NCBI GenBank assembly: GCA_020638495.1
Contig: JACKIN010000005.1
Coordinates: 62,001-126,000 of the forward strand
Origin: Geminicoccaceae bacterium
GTDB lineage: Bacteria > Pseudomonadota > Alphaproteobacteria > Geminicoccales > Geminicoccaceae
DNA: 64,000 bases
Direction of reading: 5' to 3'
A program made the translations under genes and the position numbers. Positions 19,256 through 27,976 of the stretch are shown here, one piece after another (position 1 is the stretch's first letter; each line of letters starts with the position of its first letter). The notes beneath the pieces are model-generated. The model was not told the origin of the DNA and ran no database searches. It saw only the letters and a program-made list of their open reading frames with translations.

Positions 19256-20881
19256 TTGCCCTCTCGCACGTTCGATCTGACCGTCACCGAGCCGATGCTC
19301 GAGGCTTTCGCCGCGCTGAGCGGCGACCGCAACGCGCTGCACATGGATGCAGGGTTCGCCCGTCGCAGCCGATATCGGCAGCGAGTCGCGCACGGCATGC
19401 TCGCCTTCGCCCTGCTCGGCCGGCTGGCCGAAGCGCATCCAGAAAAGGAAATTAGGTTCCGCCGGCTCGAAGGCAAGTTCATCCTCCCGATCGCGCTCGG
19501 CAACGAGCTGCGCCTCACGGTCGACACCCGGCCGGGCCATGAACGTGCGGCCGACATGGAGGTCGGCCCCGAGGTGCCCTGGGAGGCGACGTGGCGCAAT
19601 CGCGCCGATGGCCTGACCGTGATCACCGCCACGGGCAGCTACGTCGCCGGTGCTTCGCCAACGCGCGTCCCGCCGAAGGGTTCCGCCTCGCTCCTGGCAA
19701 AGCCCGTGGCCGAAGCCGATCGGGGCGCCGAGGCGCTCGCCGACCTGGTCGAGACGCTGCACTGCGTCGTTTCGGCCGATGCCCTGGCCAGCCTCGCCCG
19801 GCTGATCGGGCTCGACCCGCCGCTGCTGCCCTGCCCGAACCTCGCGGCGACGCTCCTCCTCTCGACCCTGGTCGGCATGCGCCTGCCCGGCCGGCGTGCC
19901 ACCTTCACGAGCTTTCGCCTCGACTTCGTGGCCGACCTCGAGCCCGGCCGCCCGGCCGAGCTGGAGGGGCGCGTGACGAAGGTCGCGGTCGCGAGCGAGA
20001 CGCTGCAGGTGGCCGTCCGCCTGACCGATGCGGGGCGCGAGCTCGCGACCGGCGAGGTCCGCGCCGTGGTCAACCCGGCGCCGCGTGTCATGCTGTCGGC
20101 GAGCGAGATCAAGGGCCGCCATCTCGGGCTCGGGCTCGAGGGCCGGACCGTCGTCGTGGTCGGCGCCAGCCGGGGAATCGGCGAGACCGCCGCCAAGCTC
20201 TTCGCCATGCACGGTGCCCGGGTCGTCGTGCATTATTTTCGCGGCAGGGCCGACGCCGAGGCGATCGTCGCCGAGATCGGCGAGGCTGGTGGCGAGGCCG
20301 TGGCGCTCCATTGCGATATTCGCGACGAGGCGGCGGTGGCGCTGTTCTTCGCCGCGGTCGACGAGGCCTGCGGCGGGCTCGACGTGCTGGTCAACAACGC
20401 GGTCCTGGATTTCCGCCCCCGGGCGTGGGGCGAGCTCGGCTGGGCCGACTATCTGGGCGAGCTCGACGTCTCGCTCAGGGGCCTGCATGCCTGCTGCGGC
20501 GAGGCGGTCAGCCGGTTCCGGGCGCAGGGCGGCGGCAAGATCGTCAACGTCTCGAGCATCGCGACGAGCCAGCCGGTGCGTGGCCAGAGCCGGTACATCA
20601 CGGCGAAGAGCGCCATCGAAGGCTATACGAGGAGCCTCGCCGTCGAGCTCCTGAAGGAGAATATCCAGGTCAACATGGTGGTGCCCGCCATGACCGAAAC
20701 AGATCTCATCGCCGCCATCCCGAGCGATTTCGTTCGCCGCATGGCGGGGGCCCGGGGCATGGGGCGGCATGTGCGGCCGATCGAGGTCGCCCAGGCGATG
20801 GTCTACCTCGCTTCGCCCTGGGCGGACGCCTTGTCGGGCCAGGCGATCGTGCTCAATCTGGGTGAGCCGCCGTTCGCCTGA
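19256..20881 (+). CDS. MaoC-type hotdog / hotdog / SDR three-domain fusion
   Basis: 541 aa. TTG at 19256 is the chosen start, with GGAGG ending six bases before it; upstream in-frame ATGs lie in non-coding-looking sequence. Residues about 5-110 are a MaoC/R-hydratase hotdog (FAALSGDRNALHMDAGFA, RVAHGMLAFALLG). Residues 120-285 look like a second, divergent hotdog (FRLDFVADLEPGRPAELEG). Residues 295-541 are a short-chain dehydrogenase with GASRGIGE, NNAV, and catalytic S-Y-K (NVSSIATSQ ... YITAKSAIEG). The combination resembles 3-hydroxyacyl dehydration and reduction steps fused in one chain. A role in making an unusual acyl or sugar-acid moiety is inference. Confidence 0.8.
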   Translation: MPSRTFDLTVTEPMLEAFAALSGDRNALHMDAGFARRSRYRQRVAHGMLAFALLGRLAEAHPEKEIRFRRLEGKFILPIALGNELRLTVDTRPGHERAADMEVGPEVPWEATWRNRADGLTVITATGSYVAGASPTRVPPKGSASLLAKPVAEADRGAEALADLVETLHCVVSADALASLARLIGLDPPLLPCPNLAATLLLSTLVGMRLPGRRATFTSFRLDFVADLEPGRPAELEGRVTKVAVASETLQVAVRLTDAGRELATGEVRAVVNPAPRVMLSASEIKGRHLGLGLEGRTVVVVGASRGIGETAAKLFAMHGARVVVHYFRGRADAEAIVAEIGEAGGEAVALHCDIRDEAAVALFFAAVDEACGGLDVLVNNAVLDFRPRAWGELGWADYLGELDVSLRGLHACCGEAVSRFRAQGGGKIVNVSSIATSQPVRGQSRYITAKSAIEGYTRSLAVELLKENIQVNMVVPAMTETDLIAAIPSDFVRRMAGARGMGRHVRPIEVAQAMVYLASPWADALSGQAIVLNLGEPPFA

Positions 20882-21045
20882 TGCAGCATCGACACACCTG
20901 TGAGCGTGGCACTTTTCCTCCGAGTATGTAACATCGTGCAGCGCTGGCGGAAGGTCGCTGTGGCTGCGCTGCCGAATCCACGGATGCTGGTTGACCGGGG
21001 GACTGGGGTCGGTATTACCCTCGATTAGGGACGGGGCCTCGGCCG

Positions 21046-21855
21046 TTGAGTTGGGACGGAATACTCCTTGTCGATGCACATGTGCATTGCCATCGCAACC
21101 TCGGGCCGGTGGCGTTCCTCGACCACGCCGCGCGAAATTTCTGCGCGGGCGCAACCGCTTGCGGGCTGCGGCCGGCGGTCGGGGTGCTGCTCTTCAGCGA
21201 GATGCCCGAGGCGGGCGTGTTCGCCGGGATCGGTGCCTGCGAGCGGGTCGGTGACTGGGCGATCCGGCCGACCGGCGAGGCCGTCTCGCTCATCGCCGAG
21301 CGGCCGGGCGCCTTGCCGCTCGTCCTCGTCGCGGGTCGCCAGATCGTGACGCGGGAAGGGCTCGAGATCCTGATCCTGGGTGCGCCCGGTCCCTTTGCCG
21401 AATCCGTCGATCTGGCGACCGGGGTCGCCATGGGCCAGGCGGCCGGCGGCCTCGCCGTGCTGCCCTGGGGCTTCGGCAAATGGTGGGGCCGGCGCGGCCG
21501 GATCCTCGACCGGTTCCTCGCGACCGCCACCCCGGGCACGGTCTTCCTCGGCGACAATGGCGGCCGCTTCGCCGGTGCCGGGGCACCCGCCCAATTCGCC
21601 CTGGCGCGCCGACGCTGCATACCGATCCTGCCGGGCTCCGATCCTCTGCCACTCCCCGGCGACGCCCATCGCGCCGGCAGCTACGGGTTCGTGCTCGACG
21701 GCCCGCTCGATTCGACCCGGCCCGCCGCGGCGCTCAAGGCGCGGCTGCTCGCGATGCGCGACCAGCCGCGGGGCTTCGGGCGGCTGCAGCCCCTCTGGCG
21801 CTTTCTCGCCAACCAGGTCGGCATGCAGTGGCGCAAGCGGATGCCGGGCTCGTGA
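21046..21855 (+). CDS. Uncharacterised protein with an HxH metal-ligand-like N-terminus
   Basis: 269 aa, start TTG at 21046 (no better start in frame). The N-terminus ILLVDAHVHCHRNLG resembles the first metal-binding motif of PHP or amidohydrolase-fold proteins, and LAVLPWGFGKWWGRRG is a conspicuous Trp-rich stretch. I cannot find the remaining metal ligands of a classical amidohydrolase. Its stop overlaps the GTG start of the following glycosyltransferase (GTGA), so it belongs to that rightward operon. Function unknown. Confidence 0.7.
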   Translation: MSWDGILLVDAHVHCHRNLGPVAFLDHAARNFCAGATACGLRPAVGVLLFSEMPEAGVFAGIGACERVGDWAIRPTGEAVSLIAERPGALPLVLVAGRQIVTREGLEILILGAPGPFAESVDLATGVAMGQAAGGLAVLPWGFGKWWGRRGRILDRFLATATPGTVFLGDNGGRFAGAGAPAQFALARRRCIPILPGSDPLPLPGDAHRAGSYGFVLDGPLDSTRPAAALKARLLAMRDQPRGFGRLQPLWRFLANQVGMQWRKRMPGS

Positions 21856-23078
21856 GGACCCGCGTCCTCGTCGTGGCGCCGCAGCCTTTCTTCACGCCGC
21901 GCGGCACGCCGTTCAGCGTCTACTACCGCACGCTGGTCATGGCCGAGCTCGGCATGGACATCGACGTGCTGACCTATGGCCGGGGCGAGGATGTCGCCAT
22001 TCCGGGCGTGCGGATCATTCGCATTCCCGCCTTCCATTGGCTCGGGCCGGTCAAGATCGGCCCGTCGATGCTGAAGCTCTGGCTCGATTTCTTCGTCGTG
22101 CTCTGGTCCATCGGCTGCCTGATCCGCCATCGCTACGCCATCGTGCACGCGCACGAGGAGGCGGTCTTCTTCCTGCGCTTCCTGAAGCCGATCTTCCAGT
22201 TCAAGCTGATCTACGACATGCACTCGAGCCTGCCGGAGCAGCTGCGCAACTACCGCTTCACCACGTCACGGCTGCTGATCGGGATGTTCGAGATGCTGGA
22301 GCGGAGCTGCCTCGAGGGTGCGGATGCCGTCATCACCATCTGCCCCGAGCTCGCCCGCTACGCCGAGCCGCTGATGCCCGATCCCGAGCGCCATTTCCTG
22401 ATCGAGAACAGCATCTTCGAGCCGGTGAAGCTGGCCCGGCCGGCGGCGAGCGGCGAGGCGGCCACGCGCCCGGTCGAGCTGCCGGCCGGTCGCCCCTGCA
22501 TCTTCTATGCCGGCACCTTCGAGGTCTATCAGGGGCTGGACACGCTGGTCGCGGCCTTCGCCCTGGCGCGCGAGACCTGCCCAAGAGCCTTCCTCGTCCT
22601 GATCGGCGGGACCCCGGCACAGGTCGAGGCCATGCGTGCCCTGGCCGACCGCAGCGGAATCGGCGAGCATACCCTGGTCCTCGGGCGGATGCCACAGGCG
22701 CTGGCGGCCCGCTACGCGGCCCGGGCGAGCGTGCTGGTCTCGCCACGCAGCCACGGGATCAACACGCCGCTCAAGATCTACGAGCAGCTGGCGAGCGGCA
22801 TTCCCCTGGTCGCGACCAACATCCTCTCGCACACCCAGGTGCTCGACGACAAGGTCGCCCTCCTGGTCGACCCCGACGCCCCGTCGATGGCGGCGGGGCT
22901 GGTTCGGGCTCTCACCGACGACGCGCTCCGCGCACGGCTCTCGGCGAACGCCCGGCAGCTCTATCGGACCGCCTATTCGCGACCGGTCTACGAAGGCAAG
23001 ATGCGCGCGATGCTCGCCGCTCTAGGGGCCAAGGCCTGGGCCGGGCAAGGCTCGGTCGTCCGGCAAGGTCAGACCTGA
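21852..23078 (+). CDS. Glycosyltransferase family 4-like
   Basis: 408 aa, GTG start overlapping the upstream stop. The GT-B fold shows VLVVAPQPFFTPRGTPFSVY at the N-terminus, IVHAHEEAVFFLRF, and the retaining-transferase C-domain (FYAGTFEVYQGLDTLVAAFA, then PRSHGINTPLKIYEQLASGI with the glycosyl-nucleotide Glu). It is followed four bases later by a methyltransferase, so the methyltransferase may cap the sugar added here. Confidence 0.88.
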   Translation: MRTRVLVVAPQPFFTPRGTPFSVYYRTLVMAELGMDIDVLTYGRGEDVAIPGVRIIRIPAFHWLGPVKIGPSMLKLWLDFFVVLWSIGCLIRHRYAIVHAHEEAVFFLRFLKPIFQFKLIYDMHSSLPEQLRNYRFTTSRLLIGMFEMLERSCLEGADAVITICPELARYAEPLMPDPERHFLIENSIFEPVKLARPAASGEAATRPVELPAGRPCIFYAGTFEVYQGLDTLVAAFALARETCPRAFLVLIGGTPAQVEAMRALADRSGIGEHTLVLGRMPQALAARYAARASVLVSPRSHGINTPLKIYEQLASGIPLVATNILSHTQVLDDKVALLVDPDAPSMAAGLVRALTDDALRARLSANARQLYRTAYSRPVYEGKMRAMLAALGAKAWAGQGSVVRQGQT

Positions 23079-23082
23079 GCCG

Positions 23083-23910
23083 ATGGCCCTCGACATCCGT
23101 CGACCGGAGCCGGCCGCCGGGCCCGGCGACGTCGAGAGCGCGGCGAAGGAGCGGCTGCGCGCCTATTGGAACGAGCACGTCACCGACTGGCCGATCGCCA
23201 CGGCCGAGCCGGGCAGCCGGGCGTTCTTCGCCGAGACCGAGGCCTATCGCTTCGAGAAGCTCGACTATCTCGAGCGGCTGATCGACTATGGCGGCCAGGC
23301 GGGCAGGGACGTGCTCGACGTCGGCTGCGGGCTCGGCAACGACACGGCGCGCTTCGCCCAGGGCGGTGCCAGGGTCACCGGCATCGACATCGCCCCCCGT
23401 GCCATCGAGCTCAGCGAGCGCAATTTCGGGCAGCGCGGGCTCGCCGGCCGGTTCCTCGTCATGGACGGCGAGGCCATGACCTTTCCCGAGGCGAGCTTCG
23501 ACTTCGTCTACTGCCACACCATCCTGCATTTCACGCCCGATCCCGCGGCGATGATCCGGGAGATCCATCGGGTGCTGCGGCCCGGCGGCACCGCACTCCT
23601 CATGTCGGTCAACCGGTATTCCTGGATGCGGCTGATGCATCGGCTCGCCAGGGTCGAGATCGACCACCTGCAGGCACCGGTGTTCCACTGGTTCAGCCCG
23701 GACGAGCTGATGGCCATGGCCGCACCCTTCGCCGAGCGGCGCCTCGTCCACGAGCGGTTCCCGGTGGCGACGAAGGTGCACAAGGGCCTCAAGAGCAGGC
23801 TCTTCAACACCTGCTTCGTCGGCCTCTTCGACCTCCTCCCGCGGGCGCTGGTCCGGGGCTCTGCGCATCATCTCCTGGTCTTCGCGAGGAAGGCGGAGAT
23901 CGCACCGTGA
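23083..23910 (+). CDS. Class I SAM-dependent methyltransferase
   Basis: 275 aa, UbiE/Methyltransf_11 type. Motif I is VLDVGCGLGNDTARFA, with the acidic strand end in VTGIDIAPRAIELS, the post-I segment FVYCHTILHF, and RVLRPGGTALL as motif III. The acceptor is not predictable. Its position between a glycosyltransferase and a GlpD-like enzyme suggests a sugar, lipid or quinone-like acceptor. The stop overlaps the next start (GTGA). Confidence 0.85.
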   Translation: MALDIRRPEPAAGPGDVESAAKERLRAYWNEHVTDWPIATAEPGSRAFFAETEAYRFEKLDYLERLIDYGGQAGRDVLDVGCGLGNDTARFAQGGARVTGIDIAPRAIELSERNFGQRGLAGRFLVMDGEAMTFPEASFDFVYCHTILHFTPDPAAMIREIHRVLRPGGTALLMSVNRYSWMRLMHRLARVEIDHLQAPVFHWFSPDELMAMAAPFAERRLVHERFPVATKVHKGLKSRLFNTCFVGLFDLLPRALVRGSAHHLLVFARKAEIAP

Positions 23911-25586
23911 AGCGCGATCCGGGCCGCCTGGCCGGGCCCGAGCTCGACGTGCTGGTCATCGGCGGCGGCATCTATGGTGCCTGCATCGCCCGCGACGCGG
24001 CGCAGCGCGGGCTGCGGACGGCGCTGGTCGAGCGCGGCGACTTCGGCGGCCTGACCTCCCACAACTCCTTCAAGCTGATCCATGGCGGGCTGCGCTACCT
24101 GCAGCAGCTCGACATCCAGCGTTTGCGGCAGTCCGCGCGCGAGCAGCGGATCTGGCTCGGCATCGCCCCGCATCTGGTCCGGCCGCTCGCCTTCGTCATG
24201 CCGACCTTCGGCCACGGCTCGCGCGGCCCCGAGGCGCTGCGCCTGGCGCTCCTCGCCTACGAGCTCCTGTCGCGCGGCGGAGCACCCGCCGCCCCGCGCG
24301 TGCCGAGCGGCCGGGTGGTCGGCCGGGCCGAGGCGATGGCGCTCCTGCCGGGCCTGCCGCGCAGCGATCTGAACGGTGCCGCCATCTGGTCCGACGTGCA
24401 GATGCTGAACGCCGACCGGCTGCTGCTCGAATGCGTCATGGACGCGGCGGCGGAGGGTGCCGTGGTCGCCAACCATGTCGAGGCCCTGGGCTTTCTCGGC
24501 ACACCCGAGCGGGTCACGGGTGCGAGGGCCCGGGACCGGCTCGGCGACGAGGAATTCGACATCCGGGCGAAGCTCACGATCAATGCCGCGGGGCCCCACG
24601 CGGGGCTCCTCCTGGATCGTCTGCCGGCCCGCTCCGGGCGCGACTTCGGCGGCCTCGCGCGCGGCCTGAACATCGTCGTGCGGCGCCCGCTCGCGACCGA
24701 GCACGCGCTGGCGGTGAGCAGCCGGCGGCGCTCCGATTCGCTGGTGCCGCGGGCCGACGGCCGGCTCTTCTTCATCCAGCCCTGGCAGGGGCTGACCCTC
24801 ATCGGCACGAGCCATCTGCCGCATGCCGACGATTCCCCGGAGCTCGTCGTCGACGGGCCCTGGCTCGACGACTTCCTCGCCGAGATCAACGACGCCTGGC
24901 CGCCGGCCGCCCTGACGCGCGAGGACGTGCTCTACTGCTATGCCGGCCTCACCCCGGCGGCGAAGGAGGCACGCGGCAGCGAGGTGGCGCGCACGCGACG
25001 CGGCGTCGTGATCGACCACGGGCCGGCGGACGGGATCCAGGGCGTGCTGAGCCTCCAGGGGGTCAAGTACACGACCGCCCGGCTGGTCGCCGAATCGGTC
25101 GTCGACCTGGCGCTGGCGAGGCTGGGCCGCCCGGCGGTGCCCTGCCGGAGCTGGCAGGAGCAGTTGCCCGGTGCCCGCGGCTTCGAGGCCGGGGCGGCGC
25201 TGGCGGCGGCACGAAGGCGGGCACCCGGGGGCGGGCGGGAGATCGACCGGCTGGTCGCCGACCATGGCGCCGGCTGGGCCGCCGTGCTCGACGATGCCGG
25301 CGAAGGCCCGCTCACCGGTGAAACCGTGTTCCGCGCCCGCGTGCGGCACGTCGTCCGGCACGAGATGGCCTGCCGGCTGGACGATGTGCTCGTCCGCCGC
25401 CTCGACGAGGTGGCCCGAGGCCGGCTAGACAGGGCGCGCCTGGATGCCGCTGCCGGCGTCATGGCCGAGGAGCTCGGCTGGTCGCCGGCCGAGCGGGCCG
25501 CAGCGGTGGCCGATCTCGCCCGCCACGGTCCGGCTTTCGGGCATCATCCGCAAACGACGAAGGACATCGCCGACCATGGAGCCTGA
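23907..25586 (+). CDS. GlpD-like FAD-dependent glycerol-3-phosphate dehydrogenase/oxidase
   Basis: 559 aa. The FAD-binding Rossmann motif is VLVIGGGIYGACIARDAAQR. KLIHGGLRYLQQ matches the GlpD active-site loop, and GVLSLQGVKYTTAR with the C-terminal helical domain fits the whole family. The likely reaction is sn-glycerol 3-phosphate to dihydroxyacetone phosphate with electrons to quinone at the membrane. Context in a surface-lipid cluster, without glpF or glpK, leaves open another polyol phosphate as substrate. The GTG start overlaps the methyltransferase stop. Confidence 0.85.
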   Translation: MKRDPGRLAGPELDVLVIGGGIYGACIARDAAQRGLRTALVERGDFGGLTSHNSFKLIHGGLRYLQQLDIQRLRQSAREQRIWLGIAPHLVRPLAFVMPTFGHGSRGPEALRLALLAYELLSRGGAPAAPRVPSGRVVGRAEAMALLPGLPRSDLNGAAIWSDVQMLNADRLLLECVMDAAAEGAVVANHVEALGFLGTPERVTGARARDRLGDEEFDIRAKLTINAAGPHAGLLLDRLPARSGRDFGGLARGLNIVVRRPLATEHALAVSSRRRSDSLVPRADGRLFFIQPWQGLTLIGTSHLPHADDSPELVVDGPWLDDFLAEINDAWPPAALTREDVLYCYAGLTPAAKEARGSEVARTRRGVVIDHGPADGIQGVLSLQGVKYTTARLVAESVVDLALARLGRPAVPCRSWQEQLPGARGFEAGAALAAARRRAPGGGREIDRLVADHGAGWAAVLDDAGEGPLTGETVFRARVRHVVRHEMACRLDDVLVRRLDEVARGRLDRARLDAAAGVMAEELGWSPAERAAAVADLARHGPAFGHHPQTTKDIADHGA

Positions 25587-26598
25587 AACGCCGACCGGCG
25601 ACGCGCCGATCCTGGTGACCGGAGCAACCGGCTTCGCCGGCGGCCATCTGGCGCTGCGCCTGCGCAAGGACGGCCACAAGGTCCGCGCCCTGGTCCGCGA
25701 CGGCGCCAGGGTCGACCACCTGAAGGCGGCGGGCGTCGAGCTGGCACAGGGCGACATCCGCCATGCGGCGGAGGTCGACAAGGCCGCCGCCGGCTGTGCC
25801 AAGGTCTACCACATCGCCGCCGTTTTCCGCACGGCGAGCCACCCCGACAGCTACTACGAGGACGTCAATGTCGGCGGCACGGTCAACGTGCTCGAGGCGG
25901 CGCGAAAGCACGGCGTCGAGCGGACGATCCACTGCTCGACCATCGGCGTGCATGGCGACGTGCAGGAGTTTCCCTGCACCGAGACGAGCCCCTTCAATCC
26001 GGGCGACATCTACCAAAGGACCAAGCTCGAGGGCGAGATGAAGGCGCAGGAAGCCTTCAAGGCCGGCCTGCCCGGCGTGGTCTTCCGCCCGGCCGGCATG
26101 TACGGGCCGGGCGACCTGCGCTTCCTCAAGCTCTTCAGGTCGGTCAACAACGGCCGCTTCGTCATGTTCGGCTCGGGCGAGACCTTCTACCACCTCGTCT
26201 ACGCCGACGACCTGATCGACGGCATCCTGCTCTGCGGCACGCATCCGGCAGCCTTGGGCGGCACCTTCATCATCGCCGGCGACCGCTGGGTCTCGCTGAA
26301 CGACTGGGTGGGCGAGATCGCCAAAGCGCTGGACGTGCCGCCGCCGAAGCTGCGCCTGCCCTTCTGGACGCTCTCGGCCGGCTCGGCGCTCTGCGAGGCG
26401 TTCTGCAAGCCGCTCGGCATCGAGCCGCCGCTGCACCGGCGGCGCGCCTCCTTCTTCATCAAGCACCGCGCCTTCTCGACCGAGCGTGCCCGGACGGTGC
26501 TCGGCTACGCGCCCAAGGTCCCGCTCGAGGAAGGCATCCGCCGCACGGCGGCCTGGTACATCGAGAACGGCCACATCACCAGGCGCCGGGCCGCCTGA
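25576..26598 (+). CDS. NAD-dependent sugar epimerase/dehydratase (extended SDR)
   Basis: 340 aa. ATG at 25576 lies inside the last codons of the GlpD-like gene. The NAD(P) motif is ILVTGATGFAGGHLA, with the active-site Ser in CSTIGVHG and the YxxxK pair in DIYQRTKLEGEM. The layout is close to hopanoid-associated epimerases and dihydroflavonol-reductase-like proteins. It is the last gene of the run beginning at 21046 and probably supplies a modified nucleotide sugar or reduces a ketone on the product. Confidence 0.87.
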   Translation: MEPETPTGDAPILVTGATGFAGGHLALRLRKDGHKVRALVRDGARVDHLKAAGVELAQGDIRHAAEVDKAAAGCAKVYHIAAVFRTASHPDSYYEDVNVGGTVNVLEAARKHGVERTIHCSTIGVHGDVQEFPCTETSPFNPGDIYQRTKLEGEMKAQEAFKAGLPGVVFRPAGMYGPGDLRFLKLFRSVNNGRFVMFGSGETFYHLVYADDLIDGILLCGTHPAALGGTFIIAGDRWVSLNDWVGEIAKALDVPPPKLRLPFWTLSAGSALCEAFCKPLGIEPPLHRRRASFFIKHRAFSTERARTVLGYAPKVPLEEGIRRTAAWYIENGHITRRRAA

Positions 26599-26601
26599 CG
26601 C

Positions 26602-26654
26602 TCGGGCCTCGATCCCGCCCTCAATCGGCCCCTTGAAGAAGAGCTTCTGGGCGA
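26602..26654 (-). pseudogene. Remnant of the 3' end of a sugar ABC-permease gene
   Basis: Read leftward this 53-bp stretch encodes AQKLFFKGPIEGGIEA. It aligns codon by codon with the end of the intact permease at 31423 (AQKLFFKGLMEGGIKA), including a 26-base identical run. The TGA stop has become CGA. The rest of the gene is absent: the P450 stop codon begins six bases further on. It marks a deletion or replacement event. Confidence 0.75.
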
Positions 26655-26659
26655 GCCCC

Positions 26660-27802
26660 CTACGAAATCAGCAGATGCAGTGTCCGAAAGCCGCTGGCGG
26701 GATAGGCCGCCGGCGTCGCGGGCCGGTGGGGAGCGATCGCTGAGGTCCTTGCCAGCAACTCCTCCAGGAACACGCGCAGCTCCATGCGGGCGAGCTGTGC
26801 GCCGGGGCAGACGTGGATGCCGGCGCCATAGAGCAGGTTGTCGCTCGGGTCGCGATCCAGGCGGAAGACGTCGGGATCCTCGAAGACCCGGGGATCGCGG
26901 TTGGCCGCGACCCAGTTGACGGTCACGCGGGCACCGGCCGGGAGGCGGCGGCCGCCGATCTCCACCGGACATGTGGTGACGCGCCGATTGGTGACGAGCG
27001 GGCCGTGCAGACGCAGGATCTCGTCGGCGGCCGGTCCGGCCAGCGAAGGGTCGGCACGCAGCCGGCTCTGCAGGCCGACATCGCTGGCGAGGTATTCGGC
27101 CAGGATTCCCACCGACGCGGCGATGGTGCCGATCTCGCCCACCGTCCAGTTGCGCAGGATGCTGGTGATCTCGTCCTCGTTCAGGCGCCGGCCGTGGATC
27201 GTCTCCTGCGTGAGCGCCACGGCGACGTCGGTCTCGGGCGTCGCCCCGACGGCGATGCGCGCGGCGATGGTGTCGCGGATCAGGTCCTGGAACTCGCCGG
27301 CGATGCGGGTCATGGCACCGTGGTCGCGCGCGAGCGTGGCCTCGTGATTGCGCGCGACCCAGCGGCGCAGCGGCTCCGCGAGCTCGTCCGGCCAGCCGAG
27401 GAAGGCGCACTGCACGCGAACCGCGAACGGATGGGCGATGGCCCCCATCAGCTCGACCGGGCCCGCCGCGGCGGCGATCAGCGCCGCGGCGATGCCGCGG
27501 CAGACGGGCTCGAAGGCGTCGACGCGGCTTCTCGTGAAATACTTCTCGACGATGGGACGCCAGGCGGTGTGCTCGGGCGGGTCCATGCCGTTCGGCACGG
27601 TCAGGCGGTTGGAGACGGCGTTGCTGAAGGTCGCGTGGTCCAGCACCGCGCGGGTGACGTCGGCGTTGCGGAAGAGCGACCATTGCATGTAGTCGCTCCA
27701 GGCGACCGGGCACGTCTCGCGCATGGCGTCATACGCGGCGCGCTGATCGGACTGCACCTGATGCGAGCGCGGGTCCCAGTCGGCATCTGGCGTGTCGTTC
27801 AT
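26660..27802 (-). CDS. Cytochrome P450
   Basis: 380 aa, soluble bacterial P450. The ExxR motif is EILR and the haem ligand loop is YGAGIHVCPGAQLARMELR with the thiolate Cys. The first position is Tyr instead of the usual Phe. The I-helix reads NWTVGEIGTIAASVG in place of the common AGxET signature, so the acid-alcohol pair for O2 activation is atypical. No ferredoxin or reductase gene is near. Substrate unknown. ATG at 27802. The gene abuts a permease remnant, which suggests it arrived by rearrangement. Confidence 0.9.
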   Translation of the reverse strand: MNDTPDADWDPRSHQVQSDQRAAYDAMRETCPVAWSDYMQWSLFRNADVTRAVLDHATFSNAVSNRLTVPNGMDPPEHTAWRPIVEKYFTRSRVDAFEPVCRGIAAALIAAAAGPVELMGAIAHPFAVRVQCAFLGWPDELAEPLRRWVARNHEATLARDHGAMTRIAGEFQDLIRDTIAARIAVGATPETDVAVALTQETIHGRRLNEDEITSILRNWTVGEIGTIAASVGILAEYLASDVGLQSRLRADPSLAGPAADEILRLHGPLVTNRRVTTCPVEIGGRRLPAGARVTVNWVAANRDPRVFEDPDVFRLDRDPSDNLLYGAGIHVCPGAQLARMELRVFLEELLARTSAIAPHRPATPAAYPASGFRTLHLLIS

Positions 27803-27976
27803 GGCTCTTGGACCTCCAATGCCGTCGCCTCGGCCCAGTCTGCTACAATCCCCTGTCCGCTCAAAGCCGCATCGCGACCGGGCGGGATGGCGCCTGTCTC
27901 GAGGGAGGCGGGGACACGAGAGCCATCCGAAGTCGCCGATGGGGAAAGAGGAAGTCCCATCTCGTCCACAAGGGAG

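Noticed and set aside
18962..21154. Upstream extension of the GT2 frame to over 1000 codons
   Set aside because: The extension is antisense to the hotdog-SDR fusion; the GTG at 18961 with GGAGG is the credible start.
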